A stretch of DNA of 64,000 bases from Cryobacterium sp. GrIS_2_6 (GCF_035984545.1 NZ_JAXCHP010000001.1:744001-808000); one strand, 5' to 3'. Shown: positions 31,400 through 40,311, counted from the first letter of the stretch. A program made the numbers and translations. Notes: generated by a model from the sequence alone, not told the origin.

Positions 31400-31707
31400 T
31401 GGCCCTCTGGAAGCGACGTGAGCCCGCACCGGACGGGGCCGCGAGCCGCGCCGTTTTCGGCGTCGGGATGCAGGTCCTGGTGCGGCTCGACCGGAGCCGC
31501 TACCCGGAGTCGATGGTCGAAGACCCCATCGGCGTCATCGTCGGCGCGGGGGACACCGACGGCGCGGCCCTCTACGCCCCGGTCTCCGGTCGGGAGGCGA
31601 TCTGGACCGTGCAGTTCGACGAACCCTTCTACGGGCTCGACGGCTCGGGCCCGCACGAGTCAGCCCGGGTCGCCCAGACCTCCCTCGAACCGGCCCCGGA
31701 AGCGTGA
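31399..31707 (+). CDS. Small protein of unknown function in the gat operon
   Basis: 102 residues, not recognised. The N-terminus MALWKRREP is basic. The middle VGMQVLVRLDRSRYPESMVEDPIGVIVGAG and EAIWTVQFDEPFYGLDGSG look like a small beta-rich domain. There is no signal peptide or membrane helix. ATG at 31399 overlaps the gatB stop (TAATG), and the stop overlaps the GTG of the next gene (GTGA), so it is a translationally coupled link between gatB and the metal transporter. That coupling is the main support for coding. Confidence 0.72.
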   Translation: MALWKRREPAPDGAASRAVFGVGMQVLVRLDRSRYPESMVEDPIGVIVGAGDTDGAALYAPVSGREAIWTVQFDEPFYGLDGSGPHESARVAQTSLEPAPEA

Positions 31708-32864
31708 TCGCGATGAGCGCAGCCCAGGAACGTTTCGATTCCGCGAGTGCTGAGTCCACGGCGACCCCCGCTGACATTCGTCGCTGGCGCCAGTACCTCG
31801 CCGATGAACGCGCGGAGGCCGCGGTCTACCGCGACCTCGCCTCCCGCCGGACCGGTGAGGAGAAGGAGATCCTGCTCGCCCTCGCCGAGGCGGAAGCCCG
31901 CCACGAGGCGCATTGGCGGGACCTGCTCGGCGACCAGGCCGGCCCGCCGAAACGTGGAGCGGTGCGCACCCGGTTCCTCGGGTTCCTCGCGAGACGATTC
32001 GGTTCCGTCTTCGTGCTCGCGCTCGCCCAGCGGGCGGAAGCGCGCTCGCCATACGATTCCGACGTCGACGCGACGAAGACGATGGCTGCCGACGAACGCA
32101 TCCACGAGGAGGTCGTGCGCGGACTCGCCGCCCGCGGACGCCAGCGCCTCGCCGGGTCGTTCCGAGCAGCCGTGTTCGGCATCAACGACGGGCTCGTCTC
32201 CAACCTCGCCCTCGTGCTCGGTATCGGCGCGACCGGCGTTCCCGCTGCGACCATCCTGTTCACGGGCATTGCCGGCCTGCTCGCCGGCGCACTGTCGATG
32301 GGCGCGGGCGAGTACGTCTCGGTGCGGTCGCAGCGGGAGTTGCTCGAGGCATCCACCCCCCAAGCGACTGCGCGCACGGTGCTCTCGCACCTCGACCTCG
32401 CCGCCAACGAGCTCACGCTCGTATACCGGGCGCAGGGCGTGGCCGCGGAAGAGGCCGAGGCGCAGGCCCACGAGGTGCTGCGCACCCTGACCATGGCGAC
32501 CGGACCGGTTTCGGTTGCCGCCCCGGTCCAGGGCGCCGACACCGCGCAAGGGGGACTCGACCCCGCGACAGACGAGAACGAGGCGATCGGAACCGGCTGG
32601 GGCGCCGCGTCCTCGAGCTTCTGCTTCTTCGCCTCTGGTGCCATCCTCCCCGTGTTGCCGTACCTGTTCGGCCTGGAGGGGCTTGCGGCGATCCTGGTCG
32701 CGTCCGTGCTCGTCGGTCTCGCCCTCCTCGCGACGGGTGCGATCGTCGGCCTGCTCTCCGGCGGGCCGCCGCTTCGGCGTGCGCTCCGCCAACTGCTGAT
32801 CGGCTTCGCGGCCGCCGGGGTCACGTACGTGCTCGGCCTGCTCTTCGGCACCTCGCTCGGGTAG
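31704..32864 (+). CDS. Ferritin-like/VIT-family metal transporter
   Basis: 386-residue membrane protein with two parts. Residues 10-150 are a rubrerythrin-like helical domain with metal-ligand patterns (YLADERAEAAVYRDLA, AEAEARHEAHWRDLL, DERIHEEVVRGLA). Residues 155-386 are a CCC1/VIT1 domain (FRAAVFGINDGLVSNLALVLG, LAGALSMGAGEYVSVRSQREL, later helices). Such fusions move Fe(II) or Mn(II); the direction (export for detoxification) is inferred from the family. Start GTG at 31704, with ATG at 31713 as an alternative. No metal-responsive site was recognised. It ends the gat-led unit, although the functions do not obviously match. Confidence 0.88.
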   Translation: MIAMSAAQERFDSASAESTATPADIRRWRQYLADERAEAAVYRDLASRRTGEEKEILLALAEAEARHEAHWRDLLGDQAGPPKRGAVRTRFLGFLARRFGSVFVLALAQRAEARSPYDSDVDATKTMAADERIHEEVVRGLAARGRQRLAGSFRAAVFGINDGLVSNLALVLGIGATGVPAATILFTGIAGLLAGALSMGAGEYVSVRSQRELLEASTPQATARTVLSHLDLAANELTLVYRAQGVAAEEAEAQAHEVLRTLTMATGPVSVAAPVQGADTAQGGLDPATDENEAIGTGWGAASSSFCFFASGAILPVLPYLFGLEGLAAILVASVLVGLALLATGAIVGLLSGGPPLRRALRQLLIGFAAAGVTYVLGLLFGTSLG

Positions 32865-33198
32865 CGCCTTCGAGATCGATCCGTGGCCGGGGGTCGGGCT
32901 CCGCGCGGCGCCGGACGTTGCACAGTCCATCCACTACGAACGGAGTCTCACCGCTCGTCCGCGGTGTTGGTGTCTGCTGCCTCGGGCCCGCACTCGGTGG
33001 TGAATTCAGGAGATTCTTGGGGTCGGGTGGGATCGGCCGCACTGGTGCGCTGGCCGGTGCTGCCCGCCCAGGCGGATCTCCTGAGTTAGCCACCACAGGC
33101 CCGGCGCACTCGTTTTCAGGTATGAAACTTGGGCTGGACAGCCTAAAATTATGTGAGTAAGTCTCGTATTTCTGTCCGATTCGGGGTAGAATCGGGGT
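32865..33198. other. Non-coding spacer with an interrupted inverted repeat
   Basis: This 334-bp stretch holds no convincing gene. Arms at 32997-33014 and 33076-33096 share GTGGTG at the outer end and TCAGGAGAT at the inner end in inverted orientation, with 61 nt between them. A direct repeat of AATCGGGGTA-like sequence lies at 33179-33198 beside the start of the DUF222 gene. It may hold the VIT gene terminator or the edge of an inserted segment. Confidence 0.5.
33187..33192 (+). promoter_or_regulatory. Candidate -10 box of the DUF222/HNH gene
   Basis: TAGAAT lies 6 nt before the ATG at 33199, which is leaderless spacing. Confidence 0.5.
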
Positions 33199-34860
33199 AT
33201 GGCAGGAGCTTCGGATCCCCAGTCACACACCCCGCAGACACCCCGTTCCGGGGCCGATGGGGATCAGCCCACCGTGGGTGTCGAGTCGGCCCATCCCGTG
33301 GCGGTTGCCGTGGGTTTCGAGGGCGCTGACGGTCTGGCCGGGTCGGTGCCATCGGTTCATGCGGATGCTGTCGCCCGGCTCGCCGAAGCCCAGGCCGCTC
33401 TGACAGAGGCCCTGGCGGCGATCCCGGTCGGGCTGCTCAGTGATGCGGAAGCGGTCGCTGCTCTGAAGGAAGTGGAGGCCATCGGGCGGACCGTGGATGC
33501 GGCCCGGGTGAACACCGCGACGGATGTGGACCGGCGGGCCCGGGTGCTCGGCCGCGAGGGTCTGGCCTGGCGGATGGGCTGCAAGGGTCCGTGGGATGTG
33601 CTCACCCGGGTGACGCGGGTTTCGGGGCGGGAGGTGAAGCGGCGCACGAAGCTCGGCGACGCGGTGTTGCCGCGGCCGTGCGGCGGGAGTAGCTGGTTGC
33701 CGCCGTTGTTCCCGACGGTCGGGGCCGCGCTGACCGCTGGGGAGATCGGTGTGGAGACGGCGGAGTTGATCGTGGAGGGGTTGCAGGTGATCAGTCACCG
33801 GGTGGCGCCGGATGACTTGTTGACGGCGGAGCGTGCCCTGGTCGCCACGGCGGCCGGGCTGATCACCCCGGAGACGGAGGATTTGGCCGGGGCAGGAGTG
33901 CCGGTGACCACGGACCTGATCCGGGGCATGGTCGCGCAGTGGCAGGCCATCCTCGACCCCGACGGGGTGCTCCCGCAGGAGGACGTGTTCGAGGCGAAGT
34001 CCAACATCGGCTTCGGACAACTCAAGAACGGCTTGTATCCGGTGAAGGGTGGGGTGACACCGGAATTGTTCGGGGTGATGAACACCCTCTTCGACGCTTT
34101 CCTGAGCTTCCACGCCCGCCCGGCGTTCCCCACCGCCGAGGAACAGGCCCTGATGGATTCGGGGCAGTTGGTCCCCGGCGCCGAGGCAGCGGACGGCGAG
34201 ACCGACACGGGCCCGGATCTTGACGTGATCGAGGCGGAGCTGCGGGAGCGGCGCGCGGACACCCGCACGGGCGGGGAGAAACGCGCTGACATCCTGCAGG
34301 CGTTGTTCGAACACGCCGCCCGGGACACGGACACGCCCAGCATGGGCGGGTCGGCGCCGACGGTGATGGTGCACGTGAACGCGGCCGACCTCGCCTCCGG
34401 GATCGGGGTCGGGTGGATCGACGGGGTCGAAGCGCCGGTGTCGCTCAAGACGGTGCATCAGCGCATCTGTGACGGCGGCTTCCAAGGGGTCCTGTTCGGG
34501 GCGAACAACCAAGTCCTCAAGCTCGGTCCGGAACGGCGCTACTTCAACCGGGCCCAACGCCGGGCGATCACCGCCCGGGACGGCGGCTGCATCATCCCCG
34601 GGTGCAAGGCCCCGGCGCACTGGGCCGAGGTGCACCATGTGAAGCCGTGGGCCACCGGCGGCCCGACGAACGTGGACAACGGGGTGCTCCTGTGTTGGTT
34701 CCACCACCACACCATCGACACCTCGGGGTGGGAGATCCGCATGGTGAAAGGATCACCGCAGGTCCGGGCCCCCGGGTTGATCGACCCGCACCGGCTCTGG
34801 CGGCCACCAAACCGACACCGCGCCCACCAGGTCCTCACCGGACCACCCAGACGCGACTGA
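33199..34860 (+). CDS. DUF222/HNH endonuclease (13E12-repeat family)
   Basis: 553-residue protein. The N-terminal and middle part is DUF222 (ARLAEAQAALTEALAAIPVGLL, DVLTRVTRVSGREVKRRT). The C-terminal HNH domain (about 450-515) has RAITARDGGCIIPGCKAPAHWAEVHHVKPWATGG then NVDNGVLLCWFHHHTID, with the two cysteines and HH/N/H metal and catalytic residues in place. These genes occur in many diverged copies in Actinobacteria and are linked to REP13E12-like elements; their role is unsettled. Codon choice (many TTG Leu codons) differs from neighbours and suggests separate ancestry. It directly abuts a truncated permease gene. Confidence 0.9.
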   Translation: MAGASDPQSHTPQTPRSGADGDQPTVGVESAHPVAVAVGFEGADGLAGSVPSVHADAVARLAEAQAALTEALAAIPVGLLSDAEAVAALKEVEAIGRTVDAARVNTATDVDRRARVLGREGLAWRMGCKGPWDVLTRVTRVSGREVKRRTKLGDAVLPRPCGGSSWLPPLFPTVGAALTAGEIGVETAELIVEGLQVISHRVAPDDLLTAERALVATAAGLITPETEDLAGAGVPVTTDLIRGMVAQWQAILDPDGVLPQEDVFEAKSNIGFGQLKNGLYPVKGGVTPELFGVMNTLFDAFLSFHARPAFPTAEEQALMDSGQLVPGAEAADGETDTGPDLDVIEAELRERRADTRTGGEKRADILQALFEHAARDTDTPSMGGSAPTVMVHVNAADLASGIGVGWIDGVEAPVSLKTVHQRICDGGFQGVLFGANNQVLKLGPERRYFNRAQRRAITARDGGCIIPGCKAPAHWAEVHHVKPWATGGPTNVDNGVLLCWFHHHTIDTSGWEIRMVKGSPQVRAPGLIDPHRLWRPPNRHRAHQVLTGPPRRD

Positions 34861-34904
34861 CCGGCCCGACTTACCGGGGCGAACGGGGGCCATGCCGGAC
34901 GCGG

Positions 34905-35630
34905 GCTGACACGTTCACGGGAACCATCACGCAGACGTGGACGCTCGACAACATCGTGACCGTTCTGACCGGCTTGCTGTACCAGACGGTGACCCTGCGC
35001 ACGCTCGGCATCGCCGTGGTCGTGACCATCGTCGACGTCCTGGTCGCCCTGCCGATCGCGTTCTACATGGCCAAGGTCGCGAGCACCCGGTGGCAGCGGG
35101 TGCTCGTGATCGCCGTGCTGATGCCGCTCTGGGCGAGTTACCTGGTCAAGGCCTATGCGTGGCGCTCCGTGCTGTCGAGCGACGGCATCGTCGACTGGCT
35201 GGTCGCGCCCTTCGGCGGGCAGACCCCGGGCTATGGGCTGCCGGCAACGGTCATCACCCTCGCCTACCTCTGACTGCCGTACGTGATCCTGCCGATCTAC
35301 GCCGGCCTGGAACGCGTGCCGGACTCCCTGCTTGAGGCCTCAGGGGACCTCGGCGGCCGGACCGGGTCCACCCTTCGGCTCATCGTGCTGCCGATGATCT
35401 GGCCGGCGATCATCGCCGGTTCGATCCTCAGCTTCTCGCTCACTCTCGGCGACTACATTACGGTCAACATCGTCGGCGGGGCCAACCAGATGCTCGGGAA
35501 TCTCGTGTACACGAACGTCGGCGCGGCGAACAACCTGCCCCTCGCTGCGGCGATCGCCCTCATCCCGATCGTGATCATTTTCGGATACCTCGCCGCCGTG
35601 CGCCGCACCGGCGCCCTGGACAACCTGTAA
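34905..35630 (+). pseudogene. Truncated and interrupted polyamine-type ABC permease
   Basis: Remnant of a PotB-type inner-membrane permease of a spermidine/putrescine-family ABC importer. Similarity begins abruptly at TFTGTITQTWTLDNIVTVL, so the N-terminus with the first membrane helix is missing. The DUF222 gene lies directly upstream. An in-frame TGA at 35271-35273 falls where the family has Trp (TLAYL*LPYVILPIYAGL). The frame then continues to 35630 with the intact EAA loop (DSLLEASGDLGGRTGSTLRLIVLP). Both defects indicate loss of function. The partner permease 8 bp downstream is intact, but no ATPase or binding protein is in the window. Confidence 0.88.
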
Positions 35631-35638
35631 GGGGAGAG

Positions 35639-36439
35639 ATGCGCCTCAGCAGACCGGCACGGGTCGTCCTCGCCATCCTCACCGGGATCATTCTCGCGGT
35701 GATCTACCTGCCGCTCATCGTCGTGCTGATCAACTCCTTCAGCACGAGCACGAACCTGACCTGGCCGCCGCCCGGCCTGACCTTCGAGTGGTGGGTGAAG
35801 GCATTCCACAATGAGGGCGCCCTCAATGCGATCGGGACGAGCGTGCAGATCGCGATCGTGGCGACCCTGGTCTCCCTCGTGCTCGGTACCCTGATCTCGC
35901 TAGCCCTGCAGCGGTTCGCGTTCTTCGGCCGCGACGCCGTGAGCCTCCTCGTGATCCTGCCGATCGCGCTCCCCGGCATCATCACGGGCATCGCCCTCAA
36001 CAATGCGTTCCGCACGATCATGGGTATTCAGCTGTCGATCGCGACCGTGATCATCGCGCACGCGACCTTCTGCATCGTCACGGTGTTCAACAATGTCATC
36101 GCCCGTCTCCGCCGCGTCGGCATGAACTTCGAGGAGGCGTCCGCCGATCTCGGAGCGGGACTGTGGACCACCTTCCGACTCGTGACCTTCCCGCAGCTGC
36201 GGTCTTCACTCTTCGCGGGGGGACTTCTCGCTTTCGCGCTGAGCTTCGACGAAATCATCGTGACGACGTTCACCGCGGGGTCGATCGTGAAGACCCTGCC
36301 GATCTGGATCCTCGACAACCTGTTCCGGCCGAATCAGGCCCCGATCGTCAACGTCATCGCGGTTGTCCTCGTGCTGGTCTCGATCGTGCCGATCTACGTG
36401 GCACAGCGCCTCGCGGGGGCTGAGAAAGTCACCCCCTGA
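35639..36439 (+). CDS. ABC transporter permease (PotC type)
   Basis: 266-residue inner-membrane permease of the spermidine/putrescine-type family, six predicted helices. Typical features: LPLIVVLINSFSTS at the N-terminus, VILPIALPGIITGIAL, and the EAA loop FEEASADLGAGLWTTFRLVTFPQLRSSL that contacts the ATPase, followed by FALSFDEIIVTTF. ATG at 35639 with GGGGAGAG 4 nt upstream. The gene is open and full length, but its partner permease is broken and the ATPase and binding-protein genes are absent here. It may be on its way to loss, or its partners may be encoded elsewhere. Confidence 0.9.
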   Translation: MRLSRPARVVLAILTGIILAVIYLPLIVVLINSFSTSTNLTWPPPGLTFEWWVKAFHNEGALNAIGTSVQIAIVATLVSLVLGTLISLALQRFAFFGRDAVSLLVILPIALPGIITGIALNNAFRTIMGIQLSIATVIIAHATFCIVTVFNNVIARLRRVGMNFEEASADLGAGLWTTFRLVTFPQLRSSLFAGGLLAFALSFDEIIVTTFTAGSIVKTLPIWILDNLFRPNQAPIVNVIAVVLVLVSIVPIYVAQRLAGAEKVTP

Positions 36440-36451
36440 TGCCCACTCGGT

Positions 36452-37009
36452 TCAGCGCGCGTCGCGCCCGGTGAGTGCGAGGAGACGGGACTGCAGCGGC
36501 GCGTCGTCGGGGAGGGGAACCGGGGGAGCGAAGAGGCCGCTTGCTTCGAGGGCGTCCTGCTGGGGCTCGAAGACCGTCCACACCGCGGCGACGAGCTCGT
36601 CGTCGAGGGACTCGTCGGCCGAGACGGCCCTGGCGAGATCCCAGGTGTGGATGGTGACCTCCGCGACCTGTTCTCGCAGGTACTCCGCGGCGGTGACGGT
36701 TTCGGACGCCAGCCGGACGGGAGCATCCGCGGGGGCGTCCGACCAGGCGGCGGTCGCGAGGGCGGAGTAGGTGTCCCATTCCGCCTGCAGGTCGGAGCCG
36801 AGCGGGGCGCGGGTGAGGCGAGCCTCGATGACAGAGCGTCCGGCGAGGAGCCGCGGTACGGTCTGCTGGCCGCGGACGACGTGGCGCACGAGGTCGCGGA
36901 CGGTCCACTCCGAATCGGGGGTCGGCGCGTCCCAGATGGTGACGTGCGCGAGCCGGGGGCTGAACTCCTGGTGGGCCTGCTGCTGCAGTGCGATCCAGTT
37001 CGATTCCAT
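36452..37009 (-). CDS. DinB-fold, TIGR03086/maleylpyruvate-isomerase-like protein
   Basis: 185-residue four-helix-bundle protein of the mycothiol-dependent maleylpyruvate isomerase/TIGR03086 type. Likely metal ligands lie in TVRDLVRHVVRGQQ and EVTIHTWDLARAV. The WTVRDLVRHV block is typical. Members use mycothiol or other small thiols for transfer or isomerisation; the substrate is unknown. ATG at 37009 is chosen because AAAGGAGCC stands directly before it; the open frame runs further to 37069 without a ribosome site. It is convergent with the permease gene, 12 bp apart. Confidence 0.85.
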   Translation of the reverse strand: MESNWIALQQQAHQEFSPRLAHVTIWDAPTPDSEWTVRDLVRHVVRGQQTVPRLLAGRSVIEARLTRAPLGSDLQAEWDTYSALATAAWSDAPADAPVRLASETVTAAEYLREQVAEVTIHTWDLARAVSADESLDDELVAAVWTVFEPQQDALEASGLFAPPVPLPDDAPLQSRLLALTGRDAR

Positions 37010-37022
37010 GAAGGCTCCTTTC

Positions 37023-37037
37023 GTTGCATGATGCAAC
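37023..37037. promoter_or_regulatory. Perfect 15-bp palindrome upstream of the DinB-fold gene
   Basis: GTTGCAT and ATGCAAC are exact 7-nt inverted arms around a single G. The site lies 14-28 bp before the start at 37009 and about 90 bp before dinB. It is a candidate operator for an unknown regulator and does not match a LexA box. Confidence 0.45.
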
Positions 37038-37113
37038 CCCTGCGGTCGCCGGTGCATTCCGCCTCGCACGCTACCCGTGGAACGGGTCTGCCCGCATGGT
37101 CGGCGGTGTGGGT

Positions 37114-37119
37114 TAGGGT
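37114..37119 (+). promoter_or_regulatory. Candidate -10 box of dinB
   Basis: TAGGGT lies 6 nt before the dinB GTG, again at leaderless spacing. No actinobacterial LexA box (GAAC-N4-GTTC type) was seen nearby. Confidence 0.45.
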
Positions 37120-37125
37120 CTCAGG

Positions 37126-38412
37126 GTGAGCAGGCAGGACGGAAGCGACCGCACGGTCTCGGCGGCAAGCGTCGACGACTCCTCCGCGACCCTGCTCCAC
37201 ATCGACATGGATGCGTTCTTCGCCTCCGTCGAGTTGCTCGACCACCCGGAACTCGTCGATAAACCCGTCATCGTCGGCCACCGCTCCGGTCGCTCCGTCG
37301 TGACCGCCGCCAACTACGTCGCCCGGCGCTACGGCGTGAACTCGGCCATGCCGATGGCGCTCGCCTTGCGACGCTGCCCGGCGGCGGTCGTCCTCGAACC
37401 GCACATGAGCCGGTACCGGGATTTCTCCGAGCAGGTGATGGGCATCTTCACGGACATGACCCCGCTCGTCGAGCCGCTCAGCATCGACGAAGCCTTCCTC
37501 GACGTCTCCGGAGCCCGCCGCCTGCACGGCTCGCCCGCCGTGATCGCGGCGCTGATCCGCGAGCGGGTCCAGAACGAGACCGGGCTCACCTGTTCCGTCG
37601 GTGCCGCGTCGACGAAGTTCGTCGCCAAGATGGCGTCGAGCAGGGCGAAACCCAATGGCCTGCTCGTGGTTCCGGCTGAGGACACCCTCGCGTTCCTGCA
37701 TCCGCTGCCTGTCGGCTCACTCTGGGGCGTCGGCGCCATGACCGAGAAGTCGCTCCTCGGGCTCGGCCTCCGCACTATCGGTGACCTCGCCGCCACACCG
37801 CTGCCCGTGCTTCAGAAGTCCATCGGCGAGGCCTCCGGTCGCAAGCTGCACGAGCTCGCATGGGGGAGAGACCAGCGGGGAGTGACCCTCGAACGCGAGG
37901 AGAAGAGCGTCGGCCACGAGATCACCTTCGAACACGACGTGACGGATGTCGCCCGGTTGCGCAGCGAGCTCCTCCGCCAGTCCGACGCGGTGGCGGTTTC
38001 CCTCCGGCGGGCCGGGCTCGTCGGGCGCTGCGTGGTCCTGAAACTCCGGTACACCGATTTCAGCACCGTGACCCGCTCGCGCACCCTCGCCGAGGCGACG
38101 AACGTGGGCCGCCGCATCTACGAGGAAGCCGCGGCGAGCTTCGACGTGCTCGCGGCCCGCGGCATCCGGGTGCGACTGATCGGAGTGCGGGTGGAGCAGC
38201 TGGGCGACGGCGATGGGGCGGGCCTCGGCCTCTGGGACCCCGACGACGACTGGCGCGGCGCCGAACTCGCGGTGGACTCTGTCACCGCGCGCTTCGGTCG
38301 CGGTTCGGTGCGGCCTGCCTCATTGCTCGGGCCGAGCCAGGCCCGCCCAGTGGGCCTCGACGCCACCAAGCCGAACCCCCGTTCGGGAGAACGCGGGGAC
38401 GCGAATCCCTGA
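37126..38412 (+). CDS. dinB: DNA polymerase IV (Y family)
   Basis: 428-residue translesion polymerase. Catalytic carboxylates are Asp27 (HIDMDAFFASVE) and Asp121-Glu122 (SIDEAFLDVSG). AANYVARRYGVNSAMP is the Y-family finger region. The thumb helix-hairpin-helix (LPVGSLWGVGAMTEKSLLGLGLRTIGDLA) and the little-finger domain follow. It has no clear beta-clamp motif at the very end; the tail is basic and Pro-rich. Start GTG at 37126. It bypasses or extends damaged templates and is error-prone on normal DNA. No SOS operator is visible, so regulation is open. Confidence 0.95.
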   Translation: MSRQDGSDRTVSAASVDDSSATLLHIDMDAFFASVELLDHPELVDKPVIVGHRSGRSVVTAANYVARRYGVNSAMPMALALRRCPAAVVLEPHMSRYRDFSEQVMGIFTDMTPLVEPLSIDEAFLDVSGARRLHGSPAVIAALIRERVQNETGLTCSVGAASTKFVAKMASSRAKPNGLLVVPAEDTLAFLHPLPVGSLWGVGAMTEKSLLGLGLRTIGDLAATPLPVLQKSIGEASGRKLHELAWGRDQRGVTLEREEKSVGHEITFEHDVTDVARLRSELLRQSDAVAVSLRRAGLVGRCVVLKLRYTDFSTVTRSRTLAEATNVGRRIYEEAAASFDVLAARGIRVRLIGVRVEQLGDGDGAGLGLWDPDDDWRGAELAVDSVTARFGRGSVRPASLLGPSQARPVGLDATKPNPRSGERGDANP

Positions 38413-38439
38413 TGCCGGGCGTTGCGGAGCGCGGCGGAG

Positions 38440-38445
38440 TATCGT
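38440..38445 (+). promoter_or_regulatory. Candidate -10 box of the GerW-like gene
   Basis: TATCGT lies 6 nt before the ATG at 38452. A GAGGA between them could also act as a ribosome site. Confidence 0.35.
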
Positions 38446-38451
38446 GAGGAC

Positions 38452-38811
38452 ATGACTAGCCTCCCCGAAAAGCTCGCAGAAATCACCCGCTCCGCCGGCG
38501 TACGGTCGGCATACGGTGACCCCGTCCTCGTCGACGGGATCACGATCGTTCCCGTCGCGCTCGTGTACTACGGTTTCGGCGGGGGCGAAGGCGAGTCCAC
38601 CGAGGGATCCGGCACGGGTGGACTCGCCGGTCCCGGGCACGGCGCCGGCGGTGGCGGCGGCGGAGTCTCCATCCCGGTGGGCGCCTATGTGAAGTCCGAG
38701 GGCACCGTTCGTTTCGAACCCAACGTCATCTCGCTGCTCGCCGTCGGCATCCCCTTCGTCTGGGTTGTCGGCAAGACGCTCAGCCACGTGATCCGGGCAC
38801 TCAAAAAGTAG
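38452..38811 (+). CDS. GerW/YtfJ-family protein
   Basis: 119-residue protein. AYGDPVLVDGITIVPVALVYYGFGGGEG followed by a Gly-rich stretch and GGGVSIPVGAYVKSEGTVRFEPN is the YtfJ/GerW pattern first named in Bacillus spores. The C-terminal LLAVGIPFVWVVGKTLSHVI is hydrophobic and may anchor it to the membrane. Relatives are widespread in non-sporing Actinobacteria, so no sporulation role should be assumed. ATG at 38452. It is convergent with nhaA, with 3 bp between stops. Confidence 0.85.
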   Translation: MTSLPEKLAEITRSAGVRSAYGDPVLVDGITIVPVALVYYGFGGGEGESTEGSGTGGLAGPGHGAGGGGGGVSIPVGAYVKSEGTVRFEPNVISLLAVGIPFVWVVGKTLSHVIRALKK

Positions 38812-38814
38812 CCC

Positions 38815-40188
38815 CTACTCGAAGGCGTCCGGGACCCCGTCGTTGTCCGCGTCCGCCTTCTCCTTGAGGTCGAGCTCCCGGTAGTGCCGGTTGCGGCTGC
38901 GCAGGACGACGGCGGCGAGAAGAGCGGCGAGCAGAGACGCCGTGAGGATGGCTACCTTGGCGTGATCGTCCTCGACCGTGCCGTGTCCGAAGCCGAGCTC
39001 GCTGATCAGTAAAGACACCGTGAAGCCCACTCCCGCGAGCATCGCGACGCCGATCACGTCGACCCAGGCAAGGTCCGGGTCGAGCGATGCCTTCGTCGTG
39101 CGCGTCACCAGCCAGGTGGCGCCGAGGATGCCGACAGGCTTGCCGAGGACGAGCGCGACGATGATCCCGATCGCGACGGGGTCGCTCAGAGCCGCCGCGA
39201 GACCGGCGGATCCGCCGATCGCAACCCCCGCGGAGAAGAAGGCGAAAACCGGGACGGCGAATCCCGCAGACAACGGCCGGATCCGGTGCTCGAGGGTCTG
39301 GGCGAGCCCCGCTCCCGCGTCGGATCCGCCGCCACGGCGACTGCGGAGGACGGGCACCGCGAAACCGAGCAGCACGCCGGCAACGGTAGCGTGGATGCCG
39401 GACGCATGAACCAGAACCCAGGTCAGCACGCCGAGCGGCACGAGTACGAGCCACGCGAGCCAGGGTTGCGTCCCGAAGTGGTACGAGTATCGGTGCGCGA
39501 GGAATGCGAAAACGGCGAGCGGCACCGCGGCGGCCACAAGAAGGACTGGCTGGAGGTCGCTCGTGTAGAAGAACGCGATGATCGTGATCGCCAGGAGGTC
39601 GTCGACGACGGCGAGTGTCAGCAGGAACACCCGGAGGGCGCTCGGCAGGTGTGAGCCGATCACGGCGAGCACGGCGACGGCGAAGGCGATGTCCGTCGCG
39701 GTCGGTACGGCCCAGCCCCGCAGCGCCTCCGCGCCACCGCCGAGGTTCACGAGCGTGAAGAAGAGCGCGGGGGTCAGCACGCCACCGACGGCCGCGGCAA
39801 CGGGAACAACCGCGCGGTCCAGGGTGCGCAGGTCCCCGGCGACGAATTCGCGTTTGAGCTCCAGGCCGGCGAGGAAGAAGAAGATCGCGAGGAGCCCGTC
39901 GGCCGCCCAGGCCCCGACGCTGAGCTGGAGGTGCCAGGGCTCGTAGCCGAACTGGAAGTCGCGAACGGCGAAGTAGAGGCCGGAGGCCGGCGAGTTCGCG
40001 AGTACCAGGGCGATGATGGCCGCAACGAGAAGGAGTGCCCCACCGACCGTCTCACGACGGAGGATCTGACTGATCCGCACGTATTCCGGATAGCTGCTGC
40101 GCCGGAAGACCGCGCCGATTCCCCGAGGATTGCGAGGGGATGGGGTGCTTCCCGGTGGAGTCATCGGCGGATTCGTGGGTGGAGTCAT
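38815..40188 (-). CDS. nhaA: Na+/H+ antiporter NhaA
   Basis: 457-residue inner-membrane antiporter of the NhaA family, about 11-12 helices. The core is well kept: [59 protein letters not shown] with the first transport Asp, and [20 protein letters not shown] with the DD pair. It exports Na+ for protons and helps pH and salt balance. ATG at 40188 is preceded by GAGGATCC; the upstream open frame would overlap the TPP riboswitch on the other strand. The N-terminus is Pro/Thr-rich ([13 protein letters not shown]) with a short repeat. The last 20 residues are acidic. Confidence 0.95.
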   Translation of the reverse strand: MTPPTNPPMTPPGSTPSPRNPRGIGAVFRRSSYPEYVRISQILRRETVGGALLLVAAIIALVLANSPASGLYFAVRDFQFGYEPWHLQLSVGAWAADGLLAIFFFLAGLELKREFVAGDLRTLDRAVVPVAAAVGGVLTPALFFTLVNLGGGAEALRGWAVPTATDIAFAVAVLAVIGSHLPSALRVFLLTLAVVDDLLAITIIAFFYTSDLQPVLLVAAAVPLAVFAFLAHRYSYHFGTQPWLAWLVLVPLGVLTWVLVHASGIHATVAGVLLGFAVPVLRSRRGGGSDAGAGLAQTLEHRIRPLSAGFAVPVFAFFSAGVAIGGSAGLAAALSDPVAIGIIVALVLGKPVGILGATWLVTRTTKASLDPDLAWVDVIGVAMLAGVGFTVSLLISELGFGHGTVEDDHAKVAILTASLLAALLAAVVLRSRNRHYRELDLKEKADADNDGVPDAFE

Positions 40189-40311
40189 GGGTGGATCCTC
40201 TGGTTTCGGGCTCGATGAGCGGACGCCGACCAGACTTCCCGGCACACCTGCTTTCACCCTACACGGCCCCCTCGCCGCGCCGCTGCCCGCCGCGAGGGTC
40301 CCGGTGCGGTC

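Noticed and set aside
35271..35273. TGA in the permease gene as a possible selenocysteine codon
   Set aside because: The family has Trp at this place and no SECIS-like structure or role for Sec is known in ABC permeases. With the lost N-terminus, decay is the simpler reading.
37126..38412. SOS (LexA) control of dinB
   Set aside because: No actinobacterial LexA box was found upstream. The palindrome at 37023 does not match one.
38452..38811. Evidence for sporulation from the GerW/YtfJ homologue
   Set aside because: This family is widespread in non-spore-forming Actinobacteria, and no other spore gene is in the window.
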